DNA from: Deltaproteobacteria bacterium | GTDB lineage: Bacteria; Desulfobacterota; Desulfobacteria; Desulfobacterales; ETH-SRB1 | Reading direction: 5' to 3' | Assembly (NCBI GenBank): GCA_030627475.1 | Contig: DAOURZ010000085.1 | Span: 1-6,444 of the forward strand | DNA length: 6,444 nucleotides | Shown here: in pieces, positions 1 to 6,282 of the stretch | Layout: each line of letters opens with the position of its first letter | How positions within the stretch are numbered: position 1 is the first letter of the stretch | Notes under the pieces: generated by a model | Told to the model about the DNA's origin: nothing | The model's input: only the letters and a program-made list of their open reading frames with translations | Databases searched by the model: none | Made by a program: the position numbers and the translations under genes

Positions 1-144
1 CAGCATCAGGCCGTCTTTGCCCGATCTACAATCACAAACATCTTGAAATAGCTCGCTATTCCTTCGACTTTTGTGATTGTAGATCGGGCAAACCTGACCT
101 AAATCTGTGCGCCTACTTGCTGAAGTTAATTCGTCCACGTTCCT
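1..144. repeat. Palindromic dispersed repeat, copy 1 (truncated by window start)
   Basis: This non-coding element is a large imperfect palindrome. It shares several blocks, in the same orientation, with 2530-2675. One is a 20-nt block (46-65 and 2565-2584) centred on the small palindrome AATAGCTCGCTATT. Another is an 18-nt block ending in CACGTTCCTTAT (130-147 and 2661-2678). Outside the central stem, CAGCA at 1-5 can pair with TGCTG at 118-122, which suggests the palindrome continues left of the window and that its outer end is missing. Read on the minus strand it starts with AGGAACGTG, 11 nt after the tRNA-Ala 3' end. I see no ORF or transposase in it, so a non-autonomous (MITE- or REP-like) element is the best description. 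The family name is unknown to me. Confidence 0.75.
16..92. repeat. Perfect 23-bp inverted repeat inside repeat copy 1
   Basis: Arms at 16-38 and 70-92 are exact reverse complements (23 of 23), running inward from TTTGCCCGATC on the left. The 31-nt loop contains a second hairpin, AATAGC-TC-GCTATT (47-60). As RNA this would be a very stable long hairpin. It lies downstream of the tRNA-Ala gene on the minus strand, so it could end or protect that transcript, though no U-run follows it. Perfect arms in an AT-rich spacer point to recent insertion or to selection on the structure. Confidence 0.9.
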
Positions 145-155
145 TATCTTTTATT

Positions 156-231
156 TGGTGGAGCTGAGGGGGGTCGAACCCCTGACCTCATGACTGCCAG
201 TCATGCGCTCTCCCAACTGAGCTACAGCCCC
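156..231 (-). tRNA. tRNA-Ala (anticodon GGC)
   Basis: The reverse complement folds into a complete 76-nt cloverleaf. It has a 7-bp acceptor stem GGGGCTG/CAGCTCC with one G-T wobble, a 4-bp D stem GCTC/GAGC, a 5-bp anticodon stem CATGA/TCATG and a 7-nt loop CTGGCAG. The T arm is AGGGG-TTCGACC-CCCCT. Discriminator A is followed by an encoded CCA (156-158). The anticodon GGC (plus-strand positions 196-198) reads alanine GCC/GCU codons. The gene stands alone, not in an rRNA spacer, and is divergent from the selB unit. No base is out of place, so it should be functional. Confidence 0.97.
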
Positions 232-243
232 AATATGATTGAG

Positions 244-272
244 CAAATAACAAAAAGTCCTAAATATGTCAA
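244..272 (-). promoter_or_regulatory. Candidate sigma70-type promoter of tRNA-Ala
   Basis: On the minus strand a perfect -35 TTGACA (272-267) is followed after 17 nt by TATTTG (249-244), which matches the first three bases of TATAAT. A start near 237 would leave a leader of only about 5 nt before the tRNA. The -35 and the spacing are convincing; the -10 is weak. Confidence 0.45.
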
Positions 273-375
273 TATTTATTATTTTTTGCCGCAATCGGAA
301 ATCCAATACCTGAAAGCTGTCCCATCAGGATAAAAAGAAAAATTCTGATTATAACGGATTCAGAGGTTATTCCCC

Positions 376-404
376 TTGACACTCTATATCAATAATACTA
401 AAAA
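376..404 (+). promoter_or_regulatory. Candidate promoter of the small-membrane-protein/selB unit
   Basis: TTGACA (376-381) is a perfect -35. With a 17-nt spacer the -10 would be TAAAAA (399-404), 4 of 6 matches to TATAAT. A start near 411 gives a leader of about 43 nt before the ATG at 454. It is the only good -35 in the 222-nt spacer on this strand. Confidence 0.35.
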
Positions 405-453
405 TTTGAAAAAAATATCCTGAACTCTAAAATTTCGATTATAGGCTTAAATT

Positions 454-627
454 ATGACCAAATTTTATATTTTTATAATAAGAGCTGTTCTTGGAGCTGC
501 TTTTGCTGTTTTACTCTCCCGTTTTTTCTATCCCGACGCAAATCTTGTATACGTCGCATGTATGGGAATTTTTCTTGTAGGAGCCTCTTACATAGCAGAG
601 TATTTCCGTAATAAAAAATCAACATGA
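454..627 (+). CDS. 57-aa putative two-helix membrane protein, overlapping selB
   Basis: An ATG at 454 opens 57 codons ending in TGA at 625-627. An in-frame TAA at 448-450 excludes a longer start. The product begins MTKFYIFIIR and has two hydrophobic stretches, about residues 4-26 (interrupted by Arg10) and 31-48. They are separated by a short polar turn (YPDAN), and the tail is basic (FRNKKST). This fits a small inner-membrane hairpin protein. A weak Shine-Dalgarno (AGG, 443-445) lies 8 nt upstream. The stop overlaps the selB start as ATGA, and selB has no ribosome-binding site of its own, so translation of selB is probably coupled to this frame. The family is not recognised and no function is proposed. 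The overlap and the membrane-protein composition argue that it is real. Confidence 0.6.
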   Translation: MTKFYIFIIRAVLGAAFAVLLSRFFYPDANLVYVACMGIFLVGASYIAEYFRNKKST

Positions 628-2531
628 AACAGATAATTCTGGGGACAGCCGGGCATGTAGATCACGGGAAGACAGCCCTTATCAAAGCGGTTACGGGCAT
701 AGAGACCGACCGGTTAAAGGAAGAAAAACTTCGTGGCATAACTATTGAGCTGGGCTTTGCCTCTATTGATCTTCCCGGCGGACAGCATCTTGGTATTGTT
801 GATGTGCCAGGCCATGAAAAATTTGTAAAAAACATGGTTGCAGGGGCTACCGGTATTGATATTGTTGCCATGGTAATCGCGGCTGACGAAGGGGTAATGC
901 CTCAGACAAAAGAGCATATGGAAATCTGTACCCTTCTGGGAATAAAACACGGTCTCGTTGTTTTGACAAAGACCGACCTTGTGGATGAAGAATGGCTTGA
1001 ACTTGTAATCGAAGATATAAACGAATTTACACGCGGAACATTTCTTGAGAACAAACCGGTTCTGCCGGTATCGTCTGTTACAGGCCAGGGAATTCCTGAA
1101 CTTATAAAAGCCATTGATGAATTAAGTGCCATGATTCCCAGCCGTCCTGTAAACACTCTGTTTCGGCTTCCTGTAGACAGAGTGTTCAGTATGAAGGGAT
1201 TTGGTACGGTTATCACAGGCACCTTGATTTCAGGATGTGTCAAAACCGGAGATAGCGTTATGATATATCCCTCCGGCATCACATCAAAAGTTCGCGGTAT
1301 TCAGGTGCATAACCGGAGCGTCAGTATTGCGGAAGCCGGAATGCGTACAGCTATTAACTTTCAGGGGCTCGATAAGGCTTCCGTACAAAAAGGAGAAGTG
1401 TTATCCAGTCCGAAGGCTCTGAAGATGAGCTATATGCTTGATGTATCTGTTCACTTTCTTGAAACCAATAAAAAACCCATCAAAAACCGTACGTTAATCA
1501 GATTCCACACAGGTACCAGCGAAATCCTCGGCTATATAGTACTGCTTGATAAAGATGAACTTATTCCCGGAGATACAAACGTTGCCCAAATTCGGCTTGA
1601 TTCTCCAGTTGCTATAGTAAAGGATGACAAATTCGTTATCCGAAGCTATTCTCCGGTACGCACAATTGGCGGAGGACAAATATTAAACCCGCTTCCCAAA
1701 AAGCACAAACGATTTAAAAAAAATATTTTTGAAGGATTAAAAGCTCTGGTAAATCAGCCACCTGAAGAAATCATCGTTTACCATGTTGACAATGCCGGTT
1801 ATCAAGGCGTTTCTTTTTCTGATCTCAAAATAATGACCAACACGCCTGAAAAACAGCTTGATAAAGCTCTGCAAAAGCTAATGTCAATAAAAACCGTCAT
1901 ATGTATCGACAAGGAAAACAGAATTTACATTCATAAAAACTGCTTTGACCAGCTAAATAAAAAAGTTTTATCCTTTCTTGAAAATTATCACAGAATAAAT
2001 CCGCTAAAAGCCGGTATGCCAAAAGAAGAACTCAAATCCAGGCTGTCTTCGGCCGGTTCAAAACTTTTTAATCTTATGCTCGACAGAATGAAGAAGAATA
2101 AAAAAATTGTTTCAGAGGAAGACACTGTCCGTCTTTCTTTACATACTGTTTCCCTTGGAGGCGATCAGGCAGAAGTAAAAGAAAAAATTTTAAGTATGTA
2201 TCTAAAAACCGGGTTCTGTCCTCCATATTTCAAAGATTTGATCAAAACGCTTGATATTGATGTAAAAAAAGCCAAAGATGTGTTTATGCTTCTCATAGAG
2301 GACGGACTTATAATAAAAACAAAAGAAGAGCTTTATTTTCATGCAGAGGTTGTAAATAATCTTAAAAAAAAATTGGTCGATTTTCTTTTAAAACACGAGG
2401 AGATAACGACTCCCCAATTTAAGGAGATGACAGGTACAACACGTAAATATTTAATCCCGTTAATAGAATATTTTGACTCAAAAAATATTACAATCCGAAT
2501 AGGCGATATTCGTAAGCTCAGGAAACATTAG
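624..2531 (+). CDS. selB: Selenocysteine-specific translation elongation factor SelB
   Basis: SelB is a GTPase that brings selenocysteinyl-tRNA(Sec) to the ribosome at UGA codons marked by a SECIS hairpin. The 635 aa match the usual length of bacterial SelB. The EF-Tu-like G domain shows GHVDHGKT (residues 10-17), switch-I GITIE (38-42), DVPGHE (60-65), TKTD (115-118) and VSS (149-151). Beta-barrel domains follow (about 175-355), with the family signature [11 protein letters not shown] at 346-356. The C-terminal half (about 365-635) is the set of winged helices. The last one carries [16 protein letters not shown] and ends [10 protein letters not shown], typical of the SECIS-binding WH4. The ATG at 624 overlaps the stop of the upstream 57-aa frame and lacks a Shine-Dalgarno, which suggests translational coupling. 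The TAG stop (2529-2531) runs into repeat copy 2. No selA, selC or selD is in the window. Confidence 0.97.
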   Translation: MKQIILGTAGHVDHGKTALIKAVTGIETDRLKEEKLRGITIELGFASIDLPGGQHLGIVDVPGHEKFVKNMVAGATGIDIVAMVIAADEGVMPQTKEHMEICTLLGIKHGLVVLTKTDLVDEEWLELVIEDINEFTRGTFLENKPVLPVSSVTGQGIPELIKAIDELSAMIPSRPVNTLFRLPVDRVFSMKGFGTVITGTLISGCVKTGDSVMIYPSGITSKVRGIQVHNRSVSIAEAGMRTAINFQGLDKASVQKGEVLSSPKALKMSYMLDVSVHFLETNKKPIKNRTLIRFHTGTSEILGYIVLLDKDELIPGDTNVAQIRLDSPVAIVKDDKFVIRSYSPVRTIGGGQILNPLPKKHKRFKKNIFEGLKALVNQPPEEIIVYHVDNAGYQGVSFSDLKIMTNTPEKQLDKALQKLMSIKTVICIDKENRIYIHKNCFDQLNKKVLSFLENYHRINPLKAGMPKEELKSRLSSAGSKLFNLMLDRMKKNKKIVSEEDTVRLSLHTVSLGGDQAEVKEKILSMYLKTGFCPPYFKDLIKTLDIDVKKAKDVFMLLIEDGLIIKTKEELYFHAEVVNNLKKKLVDFLLKHEEITTPQFKEMTGTTRKYLIPLIEYFDSKNITIRIGDIRKLRKH

Positions 2532-2675
2532 GAACGTGTACATTCTAAAATCCCAAACATATTAAAATAGCTCGCTATTCCTTCAATTTTTGTGATTCGA
2601 GCCCATATTTGAGATTTGGGCAAATTTGACCCAATCTGTACGCCCGCTTGCGGAAATTATTTCGTCCACGTTCCT
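2530..2675. repeat. Dispersed repeat, copy 2, with terminal inverted repeats, at the selB 3' end
   Basis: The ends are near-perfect inverted repeats: AGGAACGTGTAC (2530-2541) and GTCCACGTTCCT (2664-2675), 11 of 12 complementary. The interior matches copy 1: the 20-nt core (2565-2584) with the AATAGC-TC-GCTATT mini-palindrome (2566-2579), and the block from GGGCAAA (2618-2624) to the right end. The central stem is more degenerate than in copy 1. The arms next to the core still pair 8 of 9 (AATCACAAA against TTTGGGATT on the minus strand), but the outer parts differ and one side has extra bases. The left end begins inside the selB TAG stop. There is no ORF inside. It looks like an older copy of a MITE-like element. 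Confidence 0.75.
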
Positions 2676-2708
2676 TATATCGGAATTTCAATACAGAAAA
2701 AAGATAAT

Positions 2709-2737
2709 TTGACTTAAAAAAAATGATTAAGTAGAAT
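2709..2737 (+). promoter_or_regulatory. Sigma70-type promoter of the CGGC-domain gene
   Basis: TTGACT (2709-2714, 5 of 6 to consensus) and TAGAAT (2732-2737, 5 of 6) are separated by exactly 17 nt. Transcription would start near 2744, giving a leader of about 65 nt. It lies just outside repeat copy 2, so the downstream gene probably has its own transcript, independent of selB. Confidence 0.65.
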
Positions 2738-2808
2738 GTTTTGTATCATAAAATGCGGTTCAATTTCAAAATCGCTCAATTCAGGAATATGGACGAAAGG
2801 AAAAAATT

Positions 2809-3162
2809 ATGTCAAAAATCGCAATACTTTACTGCAAACGTATTCAGGATCATTCATGTATTGCCTGCGCAAAATGTTACAAAGGAATTGCAGAGAAACA
2901 TGGTGAGTTCGCTCAACATGAAGAAATTGAGTTGGTTGCCATGACTGATTGTGGAGATTGCCCGGGTCTTGTAGTTCCGAGAGTTAAACTATTAACTGAA
3001 GTGACTAAAAATCTAGACTTGACAATAGACACAGTTCATCTTGGAACCTGTATGAAGCTGGCAATGGAAACGGCTGATTGTCCCATAGATTTCGACGATC
3101 TTAAAATTACTCTGGAAAAAAAATTCGGCATAAAAGTAGTGCTTGGAACACATTCTTACTAA
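2809..3162 (+). CDS. CGGC-domain (putative metal-binding) cysteine-rich protein
   Basis: This is a 117-aa cytosolic protein with eight cysteines (9, 17, 20, 23, 48, 51, 81, 91). The layout is that of the CGGC-domain family: a beta strand ending in Cys9, a CIACAKC cluster (17-23), the name motif, then a LGTCM segment (78-82) and the closing GTHSY (113-117). Here the name motif reads CGDC (48-51), an Asp for Gly change between the two cysteines, followed by PG. The family is thought to bind metal through its cysteines, but no reaction is established. The start is supported by a GAAAGGA-type Shine-Dalgarno (AAAGG, 2796-2800) 8 nt upstream. A longer overlapping frame at 2741-2944 is a shadow. The gene is monocistronic in appearance, with its own promoter and a candidate terminator. 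Confidence 0.85.
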   Translation: MSKIAILYCKRIQDHSCIACAKCYKGIAEKHGEFAQHEEIELVAMTDCGDCPGLVVPRVKLLTEVTKNLDLTIDTVHLGTCMKLAMETADCPIDFDDLKITLEKKFGIKVVLGTHSY

Positions 3163-3176
3163 CTCCCATGCCCTGC

Positions 3177-3240
3177 AAAAAGCGTTCCACAAGATTAAAG
3201 CTAACCCCCTTGAATTTATTAACGAAATGGAATGTTTTTT
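3177..3240 (+). terminator. Candidate terminator of the CGGC-domain gene
   Basis: Fifteen nt past the stop codon, AAAAAGCGTTCCA (3177-3189) can pair with TGGAATGTTTTTT (3228-3240): 13 pairs, two of them G-U. The right arm ends in a T-run, and TTTTTT recurs at 3246-3251. The 38-nt loop is long for an intrinsic terminator, so this is a moderate call. Confidence 0.35.
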
Positions 3241-3246
3241 AATACT

Positions 3247-3275
3247 TTTTTGCAGTCACAACAAAGGGATATAAT
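3247..3275 (+). promoter_or_regulatory. Candidate promoter of the MFS transporter (perfect -10)
   Basis: TATAAT at 3270-3275 is a perfect -10 box preceded by GGGA. The -35 at 17-nt spacing (3247-3252, TTTTTG) is poor, so the promoter may be weak or activator-dependent. The predicted start near 3282 falls at the left arm of the leader inverted repeat. Confidence 0.45.
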
Positions 3276-3278
3276 ACA

Positions 3279-3352
3279 AAAAAGTGTTTCTGTAACAATC
3301 TTGATTGTTTAGCAAAAATCTTTTTTTATTCATGTTTTCAGAAACACTTTTT
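3279..3352 (+). promoter_or_regulatory. Structured leader upstream of the MFS gene (possible attenuator)
   Basis: A perfect 14-nt inverted repeat, AAAAAGTGTTTCTG (3279-3292) and CAGAAACACTTTTT (3339-3352), encloses a second hairpin, AACAATC-TT-GATTGTT (3294-3309). The right arm ends in five T residues, so in RNA it resembles an intrinsic terminator placed in the 5' leader, 36 nt before the coding start. Because the loop is 46 nt and the stem AT-rich, it might instead be a second terminator of the upstream gene. Confidence 0.4.
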
Positions 3353-3391
3353 AATAACCTGCATTGTTTTGTAGGGACTACTAAATATTGA
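3332..3391 (+). CDS. Possible 19-codon leader ORF upstream of the MFS gene
   Basis: ATG at 3332 opens MFSETLFNNLHCFVGTTKY, ending in TGA at 3389-3391. That stop overlaps the TTG start of the transporter as TTGA. The frame covers the right arm of the leader inverted repeat and the transporter's Shine-Dalgarno, so its translation could open the hairpin and feed ribosomes to the start. It has no visible Shine-Dalgarno, and a frame this short is easily found by chance. It is listed for its position only. Confidence 0.2.
   Translation: MFSETLFNNLHCFVGTTKY
3373..3377 (+). promoter_or_regulatory. Ribosome-binding site deciding the TTG start
   Basis: AGGGA ends 10 nt before the TTG at 3388. With the in-frame stop at 3382-3384 it fixes the non-ATG start of the MFS gene. 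Confidence 0.6.
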
Positions 3392-4569
3392 CAACTTCGG
3401 ATAAGAAAATTTTTGCCACCCTGTTCTTCTCAATTTTTGTATCAGTAACAGGAGTCGGCATAGTCGTCCCTCTTCTTCCTGTTTATGCTTATGAACTTGG
3501 TGCAAGTGGTTTTTACATTGGACTGGTGTTCGGGGCATTTTCCCTTTCAAGAACATTTTTCCTACCATATTTTGGCCGTCTCTCAGACAAAAAAGGTCGC
3601 AAACCATTAATTGTTGCGGGACTTTTAGCTTATGCCCTGATTTCTATAGCCTTTGTCTTTTCAAAAAATGTCGAAACACTTATTATAATCCGATTTATTC
3701 AGGGCATATCATCTGCAATGCTGATGCCGGTCATTCAGGCATATGTGGGCGATATAACGTCTGAAGGCCGTGAAGGCATAAGCATGGGAATGTTCAACAT
3801 GTCTATGTTTTTTGGTTTGAGCGTAGGGCCGTTAGCGGGAGGTATGATAAATGAATATTTCAGCCTTAATACATCATTCGTGTGTATGGGGTTTCTTGCT
3901 TTTTTAAGCTTTTCTTTATGCCTTTTTATGCTTCCGCCAACAAAGTCAGAACGAGCTATCTCACGAAAAAAAGAGATTGTATCGTGGAAAAAGCTATTGA
4001 AAGACAGAGATCTGTCAGGTCTTTTTTTCTTCAGATTCGCATATGCGGCATGTGTCGGTGTAGTATGGGGTTTCCTGCCTGTTCTGGCGGATTCGGAATT
4101 TCATCTTTCCAGCTCTTATATCGGCATTCTTGTAATGCTGGGAGTCTTTATCTGCGGTATAATGCAGACACCCATGGGCTACATGGCCGATAGATTCAAT
4201 AAAAGGATTATGATCCTGATCGGAGGATTTATAATAGCTTTTGCAATTTTATTATTTAATTGGGCAAACAACTTTGAGGATTTGTTTATAGCCAATGTAC
4301 TTATTGGAATTGGAGGCGGTATTGCAATGCCGGCACTGATGGCACTGGTTGTAGTAAAAGGAAATACAACAAAAGCCATGGGAGCTGTAATGGGCATTAT
4401 TATAATGGCTCACAGTTCAGGGATGCTTACAGGCTCTCTTATGGCAGGATTGATTATGGATATGTTTCAGCTAAGGTATGCCTTCTTTTTTGGATCGTTA
4501 ATAATGATCCTTGGAACCGGACTATTCTTTTTTTATACGTATCACAGAAATGAAAAAATTGCTCAATGA
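3388..4569 (+). CDS. MFS drug/H+ antiporter, DHA1 type (TetA/multidrug-like)
   Basis: This 393-aa inner-membrane protein has about 12 hydrophobic segments in two halves joined by a basic loop (about 183-210). It probably exports a small compound in exchange for protons. Motif A is GRLSDKKGRKPL (63-74), with a weaker copy GYMADRFNKR (264-273) in the second half. Motif B, RFIQG, is at 102-106. Motif C, with GP at 147-148 and GG at 151-152, is the antiporter signature of drug-exporting 12-helix families. The substrate cannot be read from sequence. The start is an unusual TTG. An in-frame TAA (3382-3384) lies just upstream, AGGGA (3373-3377) lies 10 nt before it, and there is no later start before helix 1, so the choice is firm. 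It converges with birA across 40 nt without a clear terminator. Confidence 0.9.
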   Translation: MTTSDKKIFATLFFSIFVSVTGVGIVVPLLPVYAYELGASGFYIGLVFGAFSLSRTFFLPYFGRLSDKKGRKPLIVAGLLAYALISIAFVFSKNVETLIIIRFIQGISSAMLMPVIQAYVGDITSEGREGISMGMFNMSMFFGLSVGPLAGGMINEYFSLNTSFVCMGFLAFLSFSLCLFMLPPTKSERAISRKKEIVSWKKLLKDRDLSGLFFFRFAYAACVGVVWGFLPVLADSEFHLSSSYIGILVMLGVFICGIMQTPMGYMADRFNKRIMILIGGFIIAFAILLFNWANNFEDLFIANVLIGIGGGIAMPALMALVVVKGNTTKAMGAVMGIIIMAHSSGMLTGSLMAGLIMDMFQLRYAFFFGSLIMILGTGLFFFYTYHRNEKIAQ

Positions 4570-4591
4570 TACATAACCCCATTTTCGCATT

Positions 4592-4618
4592 TTATTTGAA
4601 TTATTTGAATTATTTGAA
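4592..4618. repeat. Three tandem copies of a 9-bp unit across the birA stop codon
   Basis: TTATTTGAA occurs three times head to tail (4592-4600, 4601-4609, 4610-4618). On the minus strand each unit reads TTC-AAA-TAA, that is Phe-Lys-stop in the birA frame. The gene therefore ends with its true stop followed by two more in-frame stops, each again preceded by Phe-Lys codons. Replication slippage of the last nine bases of birA is the simplest origin. Confidence 0.9.
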
Positions 4619-5599
4619 TTGCCTTGCCAGGGTTACATCACCTGAAAATATTCTTTGCAGTTTCCCCTGATTATCTTTTAGTATTAAGATCCCGTCATTA
4701 TCAACATCCATTACTTCTCCAATATGAGTTTTGCCAATAACATCAACTTTAATTTGCTCTCCTATTATATCTGCAAGTTCCCGCCATCGGTTCATAATGG
4801 GCTCAAAATCGTTGTTCTTAAATATATCGTAGTATTGTTCATACAATTTAAGGTATTCCTGAATAAGTTTGATTCTTGGTATCCTATTTCCGGTTTCTAT
4901 TAAAATTGAGGTTGCACTTTTCTTTATTTCCTGGGAAGATTTTTCAAATAGAGTGTTTACATTCAATCCAAGACCAACGACGATATAATTTACTGCATCC
5001 ATTTCAGTGCTGATCTCAGTGAGAATACCGGCCAGCTTTTTTCCATTTACAAGAATATCATTAGGCCACTTAATTCTTAATTTTAATTTTAGCATGGAAA
5101 TCAAGATTTCCGATAGAACAACAGCGGTCATCAGCGTTATTCTCGGTGTTTCACCAGGTGATATAGCGGGCCTCAGGATAAGAGAAAAGTAAATCCCATC
5201 TCCCGGGGGTGAAAACCAGCTTCTTCCTCTTCTCCCCCTTCCTTTTGTCTGTTTTTCTGCAATAACCAGGGTCCCTTCAGGAGCCCCCAGTGCTGCAAGT
5301 TCTTTTGCCCTTGTATTGGTTGAATCGGTTTCCTGCAAATAAATAATATTTTTCTTTCCAAAAACCTTGGTGCAAAGGCCTTTCCTTATTTCATCAGCCG
5401 TGATCGGGTCTGAATCTTTGCTGAGAAGATATCCCTTTTTCGGGGCAGATTCTATAACATAGCCTTCTTTTTTTAACTTTCCAATATGTTTCCATATAGC
5501 AGAGCGGCTTACTGATAGACTATTGCTTATCAGCTCACCGGAAACCCAGTTTCCTTGATTTTTTTTCAAAGATAACAATAATTGATCTTTAGTAGTCAT
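4610..5599 (-). CDS. birA: Biotin--[acetyl-CoA-carboxylase] ligase / biotin repressor BirA
   Basis: BirA makes biotinyl-5'-AMP and transfers biotin to carrier lysines. With its DNA-binding domain it can also repress biotin genes. Counting from the chosen start (329 aa, close to the roughly 320-325 of E. coli and Bacillus BirA), residues about 8-58 form a winged helix (SVSRSAIWKHIGKLKKEGY), so this is the regulatory class. The catalytic core shows DSTNTRAKE (92-100), the biotin loop GRGRRGRSW (120-128), KWPND (177-181) and VGLGLNVN (208-215). The C-terminal barrel (about 280-329) contains SGDV. An ATG at 5629 would add 10 residues but has no Shine-Dalgarno and lies inside the predicted -10. 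The ATG at 5599 has AGGGA 11 nt upstream and was preferred. No biotin synthesis gene is nearby. Confidence 0.95.
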   Translation of the reverse strand: MTTKDQLLLSLKKNQGNWVSGELISNSLSVSRSAIWKHIGKLKKEGYVIESAPKKGYLLSKDSDPITADEIRKGLCTKVFGKKNIIYLQETDSTNTRAKELAALGAPEGTLVIAEKQTKGRGRRGRSWFSPPGDGIYFSLILRPAISPGETPRITLMTAVVLSEILISMLKLKLRIKWPNDILVNGKKLAGILTEISTEMDAVNYIVVGLGLNVNTLFEKSSQEIKKSATSILIETGNRIPRIKLIQEYLKLYEQYYDIFKNNDFEPIMNRWRELADIIGEQIKVDVIGKTHIGEVMDVDNDGILILKDNQGKLQRIFSGDVTLARQFK

Positions 5600-5624
5600 G
5601 ATATAAAGTTTCCCTAATGAATTA

Positions 5625-5654
5625 TTCATACTATAATTTTAATTAGCTCATCAA
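5625..5654 (-). promoter_or_regulatory. Candidate birA promoter
   Basis: On the minus strand TTGATG (5654-5649, 4 of 6) and TATGAA (5630-5625, 4 of 6) are 18 nt apart. Transcription would begin near 5618, leaving about 18 nt before the ATG at 5599, including its Shine-Dalgarno at 5615-5611. This arrangement supports the shorter birA start. Confidence 0.3.
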
Positions 5655-5709
5655 GCTTTTTTATGTTATTAGAAACGTAATTACCAGAATATCTGAATGG
5701 AGTTAACAA

Positions 5710-6282
5710 ATGTTGAAAAATGTAGTTTTTCTGGACAGAGATGGCGTTATAAACAGAGATTCTTCTGATTACATAAAAAGTTGGGATGAATTTGAGTTTA
5801 TCCCCGGCAGTATTGATGCGATAAAACTCCTTAAGTTAAACGGTTTTGTCGTTATCATAATTACAAACCAGTCGGCAATAAACCGAAATATGGTATCATC
5901 AGCCGAGCTCGAATATATTCATTCCATGATGAAGTCAGTGCTTGAGTCAGGTGGGGGAAAAATAAAAGACATCTTTTACTGCCCCCATACCCCTGAAAAC
6001 AAATGCAACTGCCGCAAACCAAAGCCAGGATTAATTTACAAAGCCAAAAAAACATACAATATTGATCTTGCAAATTCTGTTATGGTGGGCGACAGCGTAA
6101 AGGATATTATGTGCGCGCGCAATGCCGGATGCGGTCACAACATTCTGGTAAAAACAGGAAACGGAGTTGATTCAGAAAAAATTCTTGCAAAAAAAAAGAT
6201 TTTCCCTGACCATGTGGCTGAAGATCTCCTGGATGCAGCCACATGGATAGTAATTAAGGAACGTGGGATGGCGGGCACTTAA
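5710..6282 (+). CDS. gmhB: D-glycero-D-manno-heptose 1,7-bisphosphate 7-phosphatase (HAD family)
   Basis: GmhB removes the 7-phosphate from heptose 1,7-bisphosphate in the cytosol, on the way to ADP-heptose for the LPS core. The 190 aa are the normal length. HAD motif I is FLDRDGVIN with Asp9 and Asp11. Motif II is TNQS (52-55). The zinc loop is CPH (91-93) and CNC (99-101), followed by RKPKPG (102-107). Motif IV is GDSVKD (127-132). The zinc loop separates GmhB from simple HAD phosphatases, though the histidinol-phosphatase domain of HisB is related. GGAG (5699-5702) lies 7 nt before the ATG. Residues 183-190 and the stop are encoded by a repeat element, so the C-terminus KERGMAGT is probably acquired. 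No other heptose gene is in the window. Confidence 0.88.
   Translation: MLKNVVFLDRDGVINRDSSDYIKSWDEFEFIPGSIDAIKLLKLNGFVVIIITNQSAINRNMVSSAELEYIHSMMKSVLESGGGKIKDIFYCPHTPENKCNCRKPKPGLIYKAKKTYNIDLANSVMVGDSVKDIMCARNAGCGHNILVKTGNGVDSEKILAKKKIFPDHVAEDLLDAATWIVIKERGMAGT

Noticed and set aside
1..144. Integron attC site or CRISPR-like repeat
   Set aside because: The ends (AGGAACGTG/CACGTTCCT) do not match the attC core sites GTTRRRY/RYYYAAC, there is no integrase gene, and only two diverged copies 2.5 kb apart exist, without spacers.
309..329. Hairpin CCTGA/TCAGG in the tRNA-selB spacer as a terminator or riboswitch
   Set aside because: The stem is only 5 bp with no T-run, and no conserved riboswitch core is recognisable.
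625..627. In-frame UGA of the 57-aa frame as a selenocysteine codon
   Set aside because: Read-through would add only three residues before TAA, and no SECIS-like hairpin is evident just downstream; an ordinary stop with ATGA coupling is simpler.
902..1282. A 126-codon minus-strand frame inside selB
   Set aside because: It lies antisense to the conserved G domain and barrel of SelB, has no recognisable motif and is explained as a shadow of that coding strand.
2741..2944. A 67-codon plus-strand frame overlapping the start of the CGGC-domain gene
   Set aside because: It begins before the Shine-Dalgarno of the real gene, has no ribosome-binding site of its own, shows no recognisable motif and is out of frame with the well-supported CGGC protein.
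4570..4609. Bidirectional terminator between MFS and birA
   Set aside because: No inverted repeat of useful length is present in the 40-nt gap; only the 9-bp tandem repeat is seen.
5600..5629. Longer birA start at 5629
   Set aside because: There is no Shine-Dalgarno, the ATG overlaps the predicted -10, and the extra 10 residues are not part of the winged-helix domain.
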